Assembly (NCBI RefSeq): GCF_023715325.1
Contig: NZ_JAMBNX010000001.1
Coordinates: 310,001 to 374,000, forward strand
Direction: 5' to 3'
Length of the DNA stretch: 64,000 nt
DNA from: Agromyces mediolanus
GTDB lineage: Bacteria; Actinomycetota; Actinomycetes; Actinomycetales; Microbacteriaceae
Shown: positions 46,668 to 55,138 of the stretch, in pieces
Numbering within the stretch: position 1 is the first letter of the stretch
Layout: each line of letters starts with the position of its first letter
Made by a program: the position numbers and the translations under genes
Notes under the pieces: generated by a model
The model's database searches: none
The model's input: the letters and a program-made list of their open reading frames with translations, nothing else
Told to the model about the DNA's origin: nothing

Positions 46668-47645
46668 CTACGCGACCGCCGTGAGCGTCAGCAGCGTCGC
46701 CTCGGGCGGGCAGGCGAAGCGCACCGGGGCATAGATCGAGGTGCCGAGGCCGGCCGAGACGTTGAGGTAGGCCGAGCGCAGCCCGTGACGCCAGACGCTC
46801 AGCCCCTTCACCTGCGCCCGGGGGATGTCGCAGTTCGTGACGAGCGCGCCGAAGCCGGGCACGCAGACCTGACCGCCGTGAGTGTGGCCCGCGAGGATGA
46901 GCTGCGCGCCATGGTTCACGAAGGAGTTCAACACGCGCTGGTACGGCGCGTGAGAGACGCCGACGGTGACCGTCGGACGCTCCGCCTGCTCGAGCTCGGC
47001 GTCGGGCCAGCTCTCGTCACCGAGCGGGTCGTCCGCTCGGAGCTCGTCGATCGCCGCGGTGATGACGTCGAGCCGGTCGTAGCCGCGGTGCGGGTCGTCG
47101 ACGCCGAAGAACTCGAGCCGGGTGCCGTTGATCTCGAGCGCGGCGGCGGCGTTGTCGAGATCAGTCCAGCCGAGCTCCGCGAAGTAGGCGTGCAGCGCTC
47201 CGATGTCGAGCCGCTCAGCCTGCCGACGGTGCCGGCTGGGTCCCGTGAAGTAGGCGAAGGGGTTCTTCGCCTGCGGGCCGAAGTAGTCGTTCGAACCGTT
47301 CACGAAGACGCCCGGGATGCCGGCGAACGGGGCGAACGCCGCCCGGATGCCGGTGAGGCCGTCGCGGTGCCCGAGGTTGTCGCCGGTGTCGACGATGAGA
47401 TCGGGCTCCAGGCGCGCGAGCTCACGGACCCACGCCTGCTTGTCCCGCTGCCACGGAGCCATGTGCAGGTCGCTCAGATGCAGCACCTTGATCGGTGCGG
47501 CGCCCGCGGGGAGCACCGGGACGGACGCGGTCCGCAGGGTGTAGTGGCGTCGCTCGACGAGGGACCCGTACGCGAAGGCGGCCGCGCCCGCCGCGCCGAT
47601 CGCGAGTGCGATCCGCGCGGCGGGCGCGAGGCGGGTGCCGCTCAA
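46668..47645 (-). CDS. membrane-anchored metallophosphoesterase (YaeI-like)
   Basis: A 325-residue calcineurin-type phosphoesterase with one N-terminal membrane segment (about 10-28). The dinuclear metal motifs are LHLSDLHM, DTGDNLGH, GSNDYFG (a variant of GNHD in which Asn-Asp replaces Asn-His), VGVSHAP and AGHTHGGQ. Related proteins act on cell-envelope phospholipids such as lipid A intermediates or on UDP-lipids. The TTG start overlaps the penicillin-binding protein stop, an association common in actinobacteria that suggests envelope work. Confidence 0.9.
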   Translation of the reverse strand: MSGTRLAPAARIALAIGAAGAAAFAYGSLVERRHYTLRTASVPVLPAGAAPIKVLHLSDLHMAPWQRDKQAWVRELARLEPDLIVDTGDNLGHRDGLTGIRAAFAPFAGIPGVFVNGSNDYFGPQAKNPFAYFTGPSRHRRQAERLDIGALHAYFAELGWTDLDNAAAALEINGTRLEFFGVDDPHRGYDRLDVITAAIDELRADDPLGDESWPDAELEQAERPTVTVGVSHAPYQRVLNSFVNHGAQLILAGHTHGGQVCVPGFGALVTNCDIPRAQVKGLSVWRHGLRSAYLNVSAGLGTSIYAPVRFACPPEATLLTLTAVA

Positions 47646-50236
47646 CCGTCGCCTTCGCCGTCGTCGGGCGGCGTCGTCGGCTGGCCGCCGTTCGACAGGG
47701 TCACGCTGACGTTGCCGCCCTTGGCAACAATGGTGCCCGGGGCCGGGTTCTGCCCGGTGACGACGCTCGCGCCGCCGCCGCCCTGCGCTTGGAACTTCAG
47801 TCCGGCGCCCTCGACCGCGGCCTTCGCCTGGTCACGGGTCATGCCGGTGAGGTCCGGCACCTTCACGCCTTGACCGTTGCTCGTCGCGACGTTCACGGTC
47901 GTGCCCTTGCCGGCGAGCCCGCTCGGGTCCTGTGTCGCCACGGTTCCCGCGGGCAGGTCGGAATCGACCTCACCGCTGTGCGCGAAGCCGAAGCCGGCGT
48001 CCTCGAGCGCCTTCTGCGCCGCCTCCAGGGAGAGGCCGACGACGTTCGGCACCTCCGACTGGATCGAGCGCAGTGCGCCGTCGGGCGCGTCGGGGAAGCC
48101 GTCGCCGCCGTACTTGGCGTTGGCGACGGACATCACCCGGGGCCAGATCTGGTGTCGGATCTGCGCGACCTGTCCGGCATCGAAGTATTCGTTGCGGAGG
48201 TTCGTGTGGCCGCTCGCGTTGAACACGCCGGCGACGGTCGCGACCTTCGTCGACGTGCCGCTCATCCAGGTGGCCTCGTTGTTGTCGCTCGTGCCGGTCT
48301 TGCCCGCCATCGGCACCCACGGGTCGGTGCGCCCGTCGGACGCGGTCGCGGTGCCCTGGCTCATCACCCGCTGCATCGCATAGGCCATGCCGGCGGTGAC
48401 GTTCGGGTCGACCCGCTGGCCGCAGTTCGCCGACGGCGGGGCGACCTCTTCGCCCTTGCCGTTGATGATCTTGTCGATCGCGATCGGGTCGCAGACCATG
48501 CCGTTGCCGCCGACGCCGGCGAAGGCCGCGGCCATCGTCACCGGCGCGATCTCGTTCGTGCCGAGGATCGTGGCTGGGCTCTGACCGAGGGGCTGGCCGT
48601 CGGCGCGGTGCACGCCGAAGGCCTCAGCGGTCTTGCGGATGCCACAGAGGTCGAGCTCCTTGGCCATGCCGACGAAGCCGGTGTTCGTCGAGTTGATCGT
48701 GGACTGCAGCGCGGTCATGCTGCCGCCGTTGCCGCCCTCGTCGTTCTTGGGGTTCCAGGTGGGGTCGTTCTGCGGTCCGTTGCAGCTGTCCTTGAACGTG
48801 CCCCAGTTCGACTTGCGGCGGCCGTCGACGCTCTCGTTCAGCGAGTGCCCCTCGGCGAGCCACTCGCCCACGGTGAAGATCTTGTACGTCGAGCCCGGCT
48901 GGAAGCCGGAGGAACCGCCGTACTCGTAGTCCGTGTTGTAGTTCACCGCGGAGGCGGTGCCCCCGCTCGCGGCGATCACGTCCGGATCGGGGGAGTAGTC
49001 CTTGTTCTGCGCCATGGCGAGCACCCGGCCGGTGCCGACCTGGACCGACACGGAGACGGCGCCGACATCGAAGTACGAGGCGAACGGGACGAGCTCGCGG
49101 ATCGCACCGTCGGCCGCGGCCTGCAGATCGAGGTCGAGCGTCGTGAACACCTGGAGGCCACCCTGCTCGAGCATCTGCGCGCCCTCGTTGACGTCCTCGG
49201 TGGCGGGGTCGTCGTACGAGTTGATGATGATGTTCTTCACGTAGTCGCAGAAGAAGCCCGAGCCGCTGGGCGCCGACTGGCAGCCGGTGCTCGACGGCGT
49301 GATCACGGGGGTCACCGGCGTGGCGATCGCCGCGTCGTGATCCTCCTGGGTGATCTTCTTGTACTCGAGCATGCGGTCGAGGATGTAGTCGCGCCGCTCC
49401 TTGTTCGCCGCGTACGGCTCGGGCTCGCCCTGCTCGTTGACCGTGGCGGCGCCGTTGTCCTCGTCGTCCGGCTGGTCGAGGCGGAACTTCTCGGGGTTGT
49501 TCGTCATCGCGATGAGGCTCGCCGCCTCGGGCAGGCTGACGTCGGCGGCCGACTTGCCGAAGTAGTACTTCGCCGCGGACTCGACGCCGTAGACGCGACC
49601 GCCGAACGCGGCGATGTTGAGGTAGCCGCGGAGGATCTCGTCCTTCGTGTACTTCTTCTCGATCGAGATCGCGTAGCGGATCTCCTTGAGCTTGCGATCG
49701 GGCGTCGTCTTGGTGGCATCCTCGATCGCCGCCTCGCGCTCCTTCTCGTTCGGGTGCTCGCGCACGGCGTTGTTCACCAGGACGTTCTTGACGTACTGCT
49801 GCGTGATCGAGGAGCCGCCCTGGGTCGCGCCGCCGATGACGTACTCGTTCAGCGCGGCGCGCAGGGTGCCTTGCACATCGACGCCGCCGTGCTCGTAGAA
49901 GCGCGGGTCCTCACCGGCGACCGCGGCGTCCTTCAGGTACCCGCTCATCGCCTCCCAGGGGACCTCTTCGCGGTCCTGGTCGTAGAAGGAGGCGAGGTGC
50001 ACGGGGGAGCCGTCGGAGGCGGTGGCGTAGATGTCGGACTTCTGGGCCAGATCGCCGATCTCGAGGTAGCCCGGGAGGTTCTCGAACATCGTGATGCTGT
50101 TGTTGGCGGCCATGCCGGTCACGGCGAGCGCCGGGGTCACGGCGGCCGTGACAAGCACACCGGCGAGCGCGCTCATGCCGAGAAGGCCCAGGAGGCCTCC
50201 GGCGGCGCCGCTCGCCGTACGATTTTTGGCAGACAT
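47642..50236 (-). CDS. class A penicillin-binding protein with two PASTA domains
   Basis: An 864-residue bifunctional peptidoglycan synthase. Membrane anchor about residues 12-42. The glycosyltransferase (GT51) domain has catalytic Glu109 in EDPRFYEHGG and GGSSITQQYVKN. The transpeptidase has SxxK at Ser449 (GSTYK), the SxN region STINSTNTGF, and KTGTS at Lys646. Two C-terminal PASTA domains (VPNVVGLSLEAAQKALEDAG and VPDLTGMTRDQAKAAVEGAG) probably sense muropeptides. A TAGGCT -10 box lies seven bases before ATG 50236, so the message is probably leaderless. It is followed by the overlapping phosphoesterase gene. Confidence 0.96.
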   Translation of the reverse strand: MSAKNRTASGAAGGLLGLLGMSALAGVLVTAAVTPALAVTGMAANNSITMFENLPGYLEIGDLAQKSDIYATASDGSPVHLASFYDQDREEVPWEAMSGYLKDAAVAGEDPRFYEHGGVDVQGTLRAALNEYVIGGATQGGSSITQQYVKNVLVNNAVREHPNEKEREAAIEDATKTTPDRKLKEIRYAISIEKKYTKDEILRGYLNIAAFGGRVYGVESAAKYYFGKSAADVSLPEAASLIAMTNNPEKFRLDQPDDEDNGAATVNEQGEPEPYAANKERRDYILDRMLEYKKITQEDHDAAIATPVTPVITPSSTGCQSAPSGSGFFCDYVKNIIINSYDDPATEDVNEGAQMLEQGGLQVFTTLDLDLQAAADGAIRELVPFASYFDVGAVSVSVQVGTGRVLAMAQNKDYSPDPDVIAASGGTASAVNYNTDYEYGGSSGFQPGSTYKIFTVGEWLAEGHSLNESVDGRRKSNWGTFKDSCNGPQNDPTWNPKNDEGGNGGSMTALQSTINSTNTGFVGMAKELDLCGIRKTAEAFGVHRADGQPLGQSPATILGTNEIAPVTMAAAFAGVGGNGMVCDPIAIDKIINGKGEEVAPPSANCGQRVDPNVTAGMAYAMQRVMSQGTATASDGRTDPWVPMAGKTGTSDNNEATWMSGTSTKVATVAGVFNASGHTNLRNEYFDAGQVAQIRHQIWPRVMSVANAKYGGDGFPDAPDGALRSIQSEVPNVVGLSLEAAQKALEDAGFGFAHSGEVDSDLPAGTVATQDPSGLAGKGTTVNVATSNGQGVKVPDLTGMTRDQAKAAVEGAGLKFQAQGGGGASVVTGQNPAPGTIVAKGGNVSVTLSNGGQPTTPPDDGEGDG

Positions 50237-50243
50237 ATAGTGG

Positions 50244-50249
50244 AGCCTA
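50244..50249 (-). promoter_or_regulatory. -10 box of the penicillin-binding protein gene
   Basis: TAGGCT on the minus strand ends seven bases before ATG 50236, predicting transcription to begin on or next to the start codon. The same hexamer and spacing precede the histidine kinase at 19409. Confidence 0.5.
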
Positions 50250-50394
50250 ACGGAGAAGGCTGGCAAAACCCCGCTACGCGGGTGCGCCGGGATTCCGCGG
50301 CTGACACGCCGGATTCGCCACAATCGGATGCCGGAATGCCCGCAGCGGAAGCTCCGACCCACTCATCACCCCGCAGATCGAGCTCTGGAGCGCC

Positions 50395-50622
50395 ATGACG
50401 ACCTGGGAGTACATCACCACCCCGCTGCTGATCCACAACACGGCCGCGATCCTGAACAACTGGGGATCGGAGGGCTGGGAGCTCGTGCAGATCGTGCAGG
50501 GCCCCGAGGGCGGGCTCGTCGCCTACCTGAAGCGCCCGGTCGGCGACGAGGCGTCCGCCGCCGCCAGCGCCGGAGCCGCCGCAGCCGCGCAGGCCGCGAA
50601 GCAGTTCGAGGGGAAGGCGTGA
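50395..50622 (+). CDS. small DUF4177-like protein
   Basis: A 75-residue protein. MTTWEYITTPLLIHNTAAIL and NNWGSEGWELVQIV follow the W-E-Y...G-x-x-G-W-E-L-V pattern of DUF4177 proteins, then an Ala-rich tail. Function unknown. Its stop touches the following RidA gene (possible GTGA overlap), and this pair next to a PASTA PBP and whiB-type loci is a frequent actinobacterial neighbourhood. Confidence 0.82.
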   Translation: MTTWEYITTPLLIHNTAAILNNWGSEGWELVQIVQGPEGGLVAYLKRPVGDEASAAASAGAAAAAQAAKQFEGKA

Positions 50623-50624
50623 TC

Positions 50625-51092
50625 ATGTCGTTCGAAGCACGCCTGAACGAGCTCGGCATCCAGCTCCCCGACGTCGCACCGCCGGTCGCGGCCTACGTCC
50701 CCGCCGTCGTCACCGGCTCCCACGTCTACACGAGCGGCCAGCTGCCGTTCGTGTCCGGGGCCCTCCCCGCGACGGGCAAGGTCGGCGACGGGCACGGCCT
50801 GGTGCCGGCCGACGACGCGAAGTCCTACGCGCGCACCGCCGTCCTGAACGCGCTCGCCGCGGTCCGCGCCGAGCTCGGCTCGCTCGACCGGGTGACCCGC
50901 GTCGTGAAGCTCGTCGGCTTCGTCGCCTCCGACCCGGCGTTCTCCGGGCAGCCGGGCGTCATCAACGGCGCCTCGGAGCTGCTCGGCGAGATCTTCGGCG
51001 ACGCCGGGCGGCACGCTCGCTCCGCGGTCGGCGTCGCGGTGCTGCCGCTCGACGCGCCGGTCGAGCTGGAGCTCGTGGTCGAGTTCGCCTGA
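50625..51092 (+). CDS. RidA-family (YjgF/UK114) protein
   Basis: A 155-residue Rid protein. Members with the conserved Arg hydrolyse reactive enamine/imine intermediates. It shows GSHVYTSGQLPFVSG, the middle segment TAVLNALAAVRAELGSLDRV, VKLVGFVAS and a C-terminal HARSAVGVAVLPLDAPVELE carrying the usual Arg. ATG 50625 has AGGGGAAGG at good spacing; a GTG at 50619 would overlap the previous stop. Confidence 0.9.
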   Translation: MSFEARLNELGIQLPDVAPPVAAYVPAVVTGSHVYTSGQLPFVSGALPATGKVGDGHGLVPADDAKSYARTAVLNALAAVRAELGSLDRVTRVVKLVGFVASDPAFSGQPGVINGASELLGEIFGDAGRHARSAVGVAVLPLDAPVELELVVEFA

Positions 51093-51106
51093 GTCGCGTC
51101 CGATAC

Positions 51107-51146
51107 ACGGATGCCCCGGCGGGAAGCTTCCCGCCGGGGCATCCGT
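51107..51146. terminator. 40-bp perfect palindrome between convergent genes
   Basis: Arms of 20 bases centred on AAGCTT, starting 14 bases after the ridA stop and ending 34 bases before the acs stop. It serves as a bidirectional terminator. It contains the genome-typical GGATGCC/GGCATCC heptamer in both arms. Confidence 0.8.
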
Positions 51147-51180
51147 CGTTCCCGGGCCGGGCGCACGCGCCCGACCGGGC

Positions 51181-53136
51181 CTAGCGCACCTGTTCGGTGA
51201 TCGCCGTCATCACCGAGGTGTCGGCGAGCGTCGTCGTGTCGCCGACCTGGCGGCCCTCGGCGAGGTCACGCAGGAGGCGGCGCATGATCTTGCCCGAGCG
51301 GGTCTTCGGCAGCTCGTTGACGATGAACACCTGGCGCGGGCGCGCGATCGCCCCGATCTGCGTCGCGACATGGCGGCGCAGCTCTTCGGATGCCTCCGCC
51401 ACGTCGGTCACGCGGTCGGCCTGGCTCGCCTTCAGGATGACGAACGCCACGACGGCCTGTCCGGTCGTCTCGTCGGCGGCGCCGACGACCGCGGCCTCGG
51501 CGGTCCAGGGGTGGGCCACGAGCGAGGACTCGATCTCGGCGGTCGACAGGCGGTGACCGGAGACGTTCATGACGTCGTCGACGCGGCCGAGCAGCCAGAC
51601 GTCGCCGTCCTCGTCGCGGCGGGCGCCGTCGCCGGCGAAGTACTTGTCGCCGAACTTCTCCCAGTAGGTCTCCTTGAACCGTTCCGGGTCGCCCCAGATG
51701 CCGCGGAGCATCGACGGCCAGGGCTCGGTGATGACGAGCAGGCCGCCGTCCTCGCCGCCGACGGGCTTGCCGTCGTCGTCGAGGATGTCGACGGAGATGC
51801 CCGGCACCGGCACCTGCGCGCTGCCGGGCTTCAGGTCGGTGACGCCGGGGAGGGCGGAGATCATGATCGCGCCGGTCTCGGTCTGCCACCACGTGTCGAC
51901 CACGGGGATGGAGCCGCCGCCGATGACGTGGCGGTACCAGATCCACGCCTCGGGGTTGATCGGCTCGCCGACGGAGCCGAGCACGCGCAGCGAGCGGAGA
52001 TTGAACTCGTGCGGGATCTGGCGGCCGAGCTTCATGAAGGAACGGATGGCGGTCGGCGCCGTGTAGAGGATCGAGACGCGGTACTTCTCGACGATCTCCC
52101 ACCAGCGGCCCGGGTGCGGGCTGTCCGGCGTGCCCTCGTAGAGCACCTGGGTGGCGCCGTTCGCCAGCGGGCCGTAGACGACGTAGGAGTGACCGGTGAT
52201 CCAGCCGACGTCGGCGGTGCACCAGTAGACGTCGGTCTCGGGGTGCAGGTCGAAGACGTTCTTGTGGGTGAACGCCGCCTGGGTCAGGTAGCCGCCCGAG
52301 GTGTGCAGGATGCCCTTCGGCTTCCCGGTGGTGCCGGAGGTGTAGAGGATGAACAGCGGGTTCTCGGCGTCGAACGCCTCGGCGGCGTGCTCGGCCGACG
52401 CCGTCGCGACCGTGTCGTGCCACCACTGGTCGCGGCCCTCGGTCCAGCCGACCTCGTTGCCGCCGCGCTGCACGACGAGCACGTTCTCGACGCTCCCGCC
52501 GGTCGCGCGGTCGAGCGCGTCGTCGACGACGGGCTTCAGCGGGAACACCTTGCCCTTGCGGTAGCCGCCGTCGGCGGTGATGACGAGCTTCGCCTCGGCG
52601 TCGTCGATGCGGGACGCGAGGCTGTCGGCGCTGAAGCCGCCGAAGACGACGGAGTGGATGGCGCCGAGACGGGCCACGGCGAGCATGGCCACGACCGCCT
52701 CGGGGATCATCGGCAGATAGATGGCGACGCGATCGCCCTGGCCGATGCCGAGGCCGGCGAGCACGTTCGCCGCGCGCTTCACCTCGTCGGTCAGCTGTGC
52801 GTAAGTGATGGTGCGGCTGTCGCCCGGCTCGCCCTCCCAGTGGATGGCGACACGGTCGCCGTAGCCGGCTTCGACGTGGCGGTCGAGGCAGTTGGCGGCG
52901 ACGTTCAGCCTGCCGTCGCCGAACCAGCGGGCGAACGGCGGGTTCGTCCAGTCGAGCACCTCGGTGAACGGGGTCTCCCACTGGATGAGCTCACGGGCCT
53001 GCTCGGCCCAGAAGCCCAGGCGGTCTTCGGCGGCGCGGCGGTACAGGCTCTCGTCGGCGACGGCCTGGGCGGCGAACTCGGGGCTCGGGCGGAAACGCCG
53101 GATCTCCTCGAGCGCGTGATCGATCTGTGCGGTCAT
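51181..53136 (-). CDS. acs: acetyl-CoA synthetase
   Basis: A 651-residue AMP-forming acetate-CoA ligase. It shows the P-loop [37 protein letters not shown], the [20 protein letters not shown] hinge region, [13 protein letters not shown] and the acetylatable Lys in [14 protein letters not shown] 53136 follows AAGGAG. Length is standard. Together with AckA at the left edge it gives two routes for acetate. In mycobacteria acs also lies near the tad/ssd region. Confidence 0.96.
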   Translation of the reverse strand: MTAQIDHALEEIRRFRPSPEFAAQAVADESLYRRAAEDRLGFWAEQARELIQWETPFTEVLDWTNPPFARWFGDGRLNVAANCLDRHVEAGYGDRVAIHWEGEPGDSRTITYAQLTDEVKRAANVLAGLGIGQGDRVAIYLPMIPEAVVAMLAVARLGAIHSVVFGGFSADSLASRIDDAEAKLVITADGGYRKGKVFPLKPVVDDALDRATGGSVENVLVVQRGGNEVGWTEGRDQWWHDTVATASAEHAAEAFDAENPLFILYTSGTTGKPKGILHTSGGYLTQAAFTHKNVFDLHPETDVYWCTADVGWITGHSYVVYGPLANGATQVLYEGTPDSPHPGRWWEIVEKYRVSILYTAPTAIRSFMKLGRQIPHEFNLRSLRVLGSVGEPINPEAWIWYRHVIGGGSIPVVDTWWQTETGAIMISALPGVTDLKPGSAQVPVPGISVDILDDDGKPVGGEDGGLLVITEPWPSMLRGIWGDPERFKETYWEKFGDKYFAGDGARRDEDGDVWLLGRVDDVMNVSGHRLSTAEIESSLVAHPWTAEAAVVGAADETTGQAVVAFVILKASQADRVTDVAEASEELRRHVATQIGAIARPRQVFIVNELPKTRSGKIMRRLLRDLAEGRQVGDTTTLADTSVMTAITEQVR

Positions 53137-53336
53137 GGTTCTCGGTCGCTCCTTCGCGATGTGCATGGATCGGATGGGTTCGCCTGCCCCACCCAGCACC
53201 CTACCGCCAGCCTGGAAGGCCGTCGTACACTGTGTCCGTCGGCGTCATGCGGCCGGCCGTTCTCGGGTCATCTACAACTGGCTGAGGGTTCGCGGAGAGA
53301 ATTCTGTCTGTCCGCACAAATGAGGACAAAAAGTAC
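53137..53336. other. acs upstream region, no gene seen
   Basis: Between acs and the 6C RNA promoter I see no coding signal. A TACACT box on the plus strand near 53226 and a TGTCC-N10-GGACA dyad at 53309-53328 could be regulatory. The acs promoter must lie here on the minus strand. Confidence 0.5.
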
Positions 53337-53364
53337 TTGCGCATGAATCGAGAAGCCCTACACT
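53337..53364 (+). promoter_or_regulatory. promoter of the 6C RNA
   Basis: TTGCGC (53337-53342) and TACACT (53359-53364), 16 bases apart. The predicted start near 53371 is about 105 bases before a terminator. Confidence 0.7.
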
Positions 53365-53370
53365 GGGTAC

Positions 53371-53475
53371 CGCCCGAACACTCGTTTCGAGGCCTGCAGC
53401 GTGCCGCATTCCCCCCAATCGGTACGCTGCCGAGGCGGCACCTGTTCCCCCCAATGGGTGCCGCCCCCTTCTTTT
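53371..53475 (+). ncRNA. 6C small RNA
   Basis: Two successive hairpins each carry a run of six C in the loop, the defining trait of the actinobacterial 6C RNA family. The first pairs GCAGCGTGCC with GGTACGCTGC around TTCCCCCCAAT. The second pairs GGCGGCACC with GGTGCCGCC around TTCCCCCCAAT and is followed by a T-rich tract (CTTCTTTT), acting as terminator. A promoter sits at the right distance upstream. In Mycobacterium tuberculosis the homologue (B11) also lies by the tad-locus genes, matching the tadA neighbour here. The 5' end is estimated. Confidence 0.93.
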
Positions 53476-53633
53476 AACCGGTGGGGTGCGCTTCACCGGT
53501 GCGGGCGGCGTGCTGCTGCCGATCTGGAATCGCGATCGCGCTCAGGAGCGGCGGTCCTCCTCCACAACGACGTGGGGGAGGAGCGCCATCCCCGGTGTCG
53601 TCGCCACGGCCCCGCCGAGCGAGCGACGCTCCG

Positions 53634-53639
53634 TACGCT
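53634..53639 (+). promoter_or_regulatory. -10 box of tadA
   Basis: TACGCT ends seven bases before ATG 53647, predicting a leaderless tadA message separate from the 6C RNA. Confidence 0.5.
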
Positions 53640-53646
53640 CGCCGGC

Positions 53647-54300
53647 ATGACCGTTCCCTTCGTCGCCTCCCCGTCGTGGCTCCCCGGCGCCGCCACGGGC
53701 TCGGCCGCGCCGTCGAGGCGAGCACCCGACGCCGGCGAGGGCCGGCCGGGGGCGGCGGCGTCCGCCGACGAGCAGCGGGCACCGGGCTCGCCGCTCCCTG
53801 CGCATCCGAGCGCGGCATCCCGCGTCCCGCCGCCGGTCCCGCGAGCGCTCGAGCTCGAACTCCTCGGGGAGCTCGCCCCCTTCGCGAGCTTTCCCGACGT
53901 CACCGACCTCTTCGTGAACAGCGAGCGCGGGCTCTGGGTCGACCGCGGCGCGGGCGCCCTGCACGAACCGGCGTGGGCCGCCGGCGAGGCCGAGGTCCGT
54001 GCGCTCGCGGTGCGACTCGTCGCCCGCGGCGGGCGGCATCTCGACGAAGCGAGTCCAGCGGTCGACGTCCGGCTCGGCTCGGGCATTCGGGTGCACGCGG
54101 TCCTCCCGCCGATCTCGACGGTCGGCACCCTCCTCTCGGTCCGCATCCCGCGGGCCGCCGGGCACTCGCTCGCCGGGCTCGCGCGGCTCGGCATGCTCGA
54201 CGACCCCCAGCTGCGCCGAGTGGAGCGGGCCGTCGTGGAGCGCGAGAACCTGCTCATCACCGGCGCCGGCGGCACCGGCAATACCACATGGCATCTCTGA
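53647..54300 (+). pseudogene. tadA: TadA/CpaF secretion ATPase, truncated by island insertion
   Basis: The first 217 codons of a Tad pilus assembly ATPase. A variable N-terminus (1-65) leads into the N-terminal domain: ELELLGELAPFASFPDVTDL, FVNSERGLWVDRG, ASPAVDVRLGSGIRVHAVLP, and LLSVRIPR. The frame then enters the Walker A sequence LLITGAGGTG, but the Lys codon and everything after it is replaced: the reading continues NTTWHL and stops. The break coincides with the first copy of a repeat shared with 61811 and 63069, so a site-specific insertion split the gene. The ATP-binding part is missing, so the fragment cannot work. The 3' part should lie beyond the window. Confidence 0.9.
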
Positions 54301-54301
54301 C
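54280..54301. repeat. left junction of the island (attL-like), repeat copy 1
   Basis: AATACCACATG-G-CATCTCTGAC directly abuts tadA sequence on its left (GGCACCGGC). The right half recurs at 61811-61832 and 63069-63090. The tadA target would read AAGACCAC, so the shared crossover core is probably AAxACCAC. Confidence 0.8.
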
Positions 54302-54354
54302 CCCAATAGACCCCGCGTCTGCGATACGCGGCAGCTCCGTGTGATCGTTTGGCG

Positions 54355-54381
54355 TTGAAAACTAAAGCGATGTGCTACGTT
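54355..54381 (+). promoter_or_regulatory. promoter of cassette 1
   Basis: TTGAAA (54355-54360) and TACGTT (54376-54381), 15 bases apart, lie just inside the left junction and before the first cassette gene. Spacing is short, so this is provisional. Confidence 0.45.
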
Positions 54382-54409
54382 TGGGGTATCCGGATGAAGG
54401 GAGCCCACT

Positions 54410-55138
54410 GTGGCGATCGACGAGGGGCGCGCGTGGGCGCTGCGAACGCTGGGAGCCGACGGCGTGCTGGTGCGAGAGCAGATCTCGTCCATCATCCGCG
54501 ACTGCCACGAGAAGATGGCGAACGCGCAGGCCGAGGCCGAGATGAAGCACACGGGCGTGTATGGCCAGATCTGGCGGAAGTGTTTGGACGAGTTTGTGAC
54601 GGTGCTAGGGCGCCTGCCCTCGGCTGAGATCGTTCCGCGCCGGGGCTACAAGCTGGTCGCTTTCAACGGGGTGATCTTGTTTCCGTGGCGGTTCGCGCGG
54701 GAGCGATCCACGGACATTGGCTCGCGGCCGTTCGCCGTCTCGGACACTCGGATCTCCCTGTTCGGTGAGGAGCGCGAATCGACGCAGCAGCGTCTGGACA
54801 TCGAGTTCGAGCACCCCGAGTTGACCGAGGAAGAGCGGGAGCTGCTCGACGCCGAGAGCAAAGCGCTCGAGGAGGCGCTGTCGACCCACTCCCGCGTGGT
54901 CGTCGTCCCGTATGCGAGCAACCCGTTCGCGCTCTACAGCGTCGACTGGGGCGAGGCGACGTTGGGAAGCGACGGCTACCTCACCTTCGCGTCGATGGAA
55001 TCGCTGCTCGAAGTAGGCGCAGCCTCCCTGGTGGATCTGGACCTGACGGACGAGTCGTTCTCCGACGGGCCGATCCCGCGCCCGGATCTGGGGGTGAAGG
55101 GCGACGAGGCGGACGGAGAGGCTGATGGACGACCGTGA
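54410..55138 (+). CDS. unknown protein, first gene of cassette 1
   Basis: A 242-residue acidic protein I do not recognise. No signal peptide or membrane segment. Notable stretches are AWALRTLGADGVLVREQISS, PRRGYKLVAFNGVILFPWRF and an acidic helical region (HPELTEEERELLDAESKALE). The last part, VVVVPYASNPFALYSVDWGE, looks like a strand-rich domain. GTG 54410 follows GAAGGGAG. It overlaps the XRE-ImmA gene by 14 bases, so the two are coupled. Such small partners of ImmA/IrrE-type proteases are often their substrate or antitoxin-like partner, which is only an inference here. Confidence 0.7.
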   Translation: MAIDEGRAWALRTLGADGVLVREQISSIIRDCHEKMANAQAEAEMKHTGVYGQIWRKCLDEFVTVLGRLPSAEIVPRRGYKLVAFNGVILFPWRFARERSTDIGSRPFAVSDTRISLFGEERESTQQRLDIEFEHPELTEEERELLDAESKALEEALSTHSRVVVVPYASNPFALYSVDWGEATLGSDGYLTFASMESLLEVGAASLVDLDLTDESFSDGPIPRPDLGVKGDEADGEADGRP

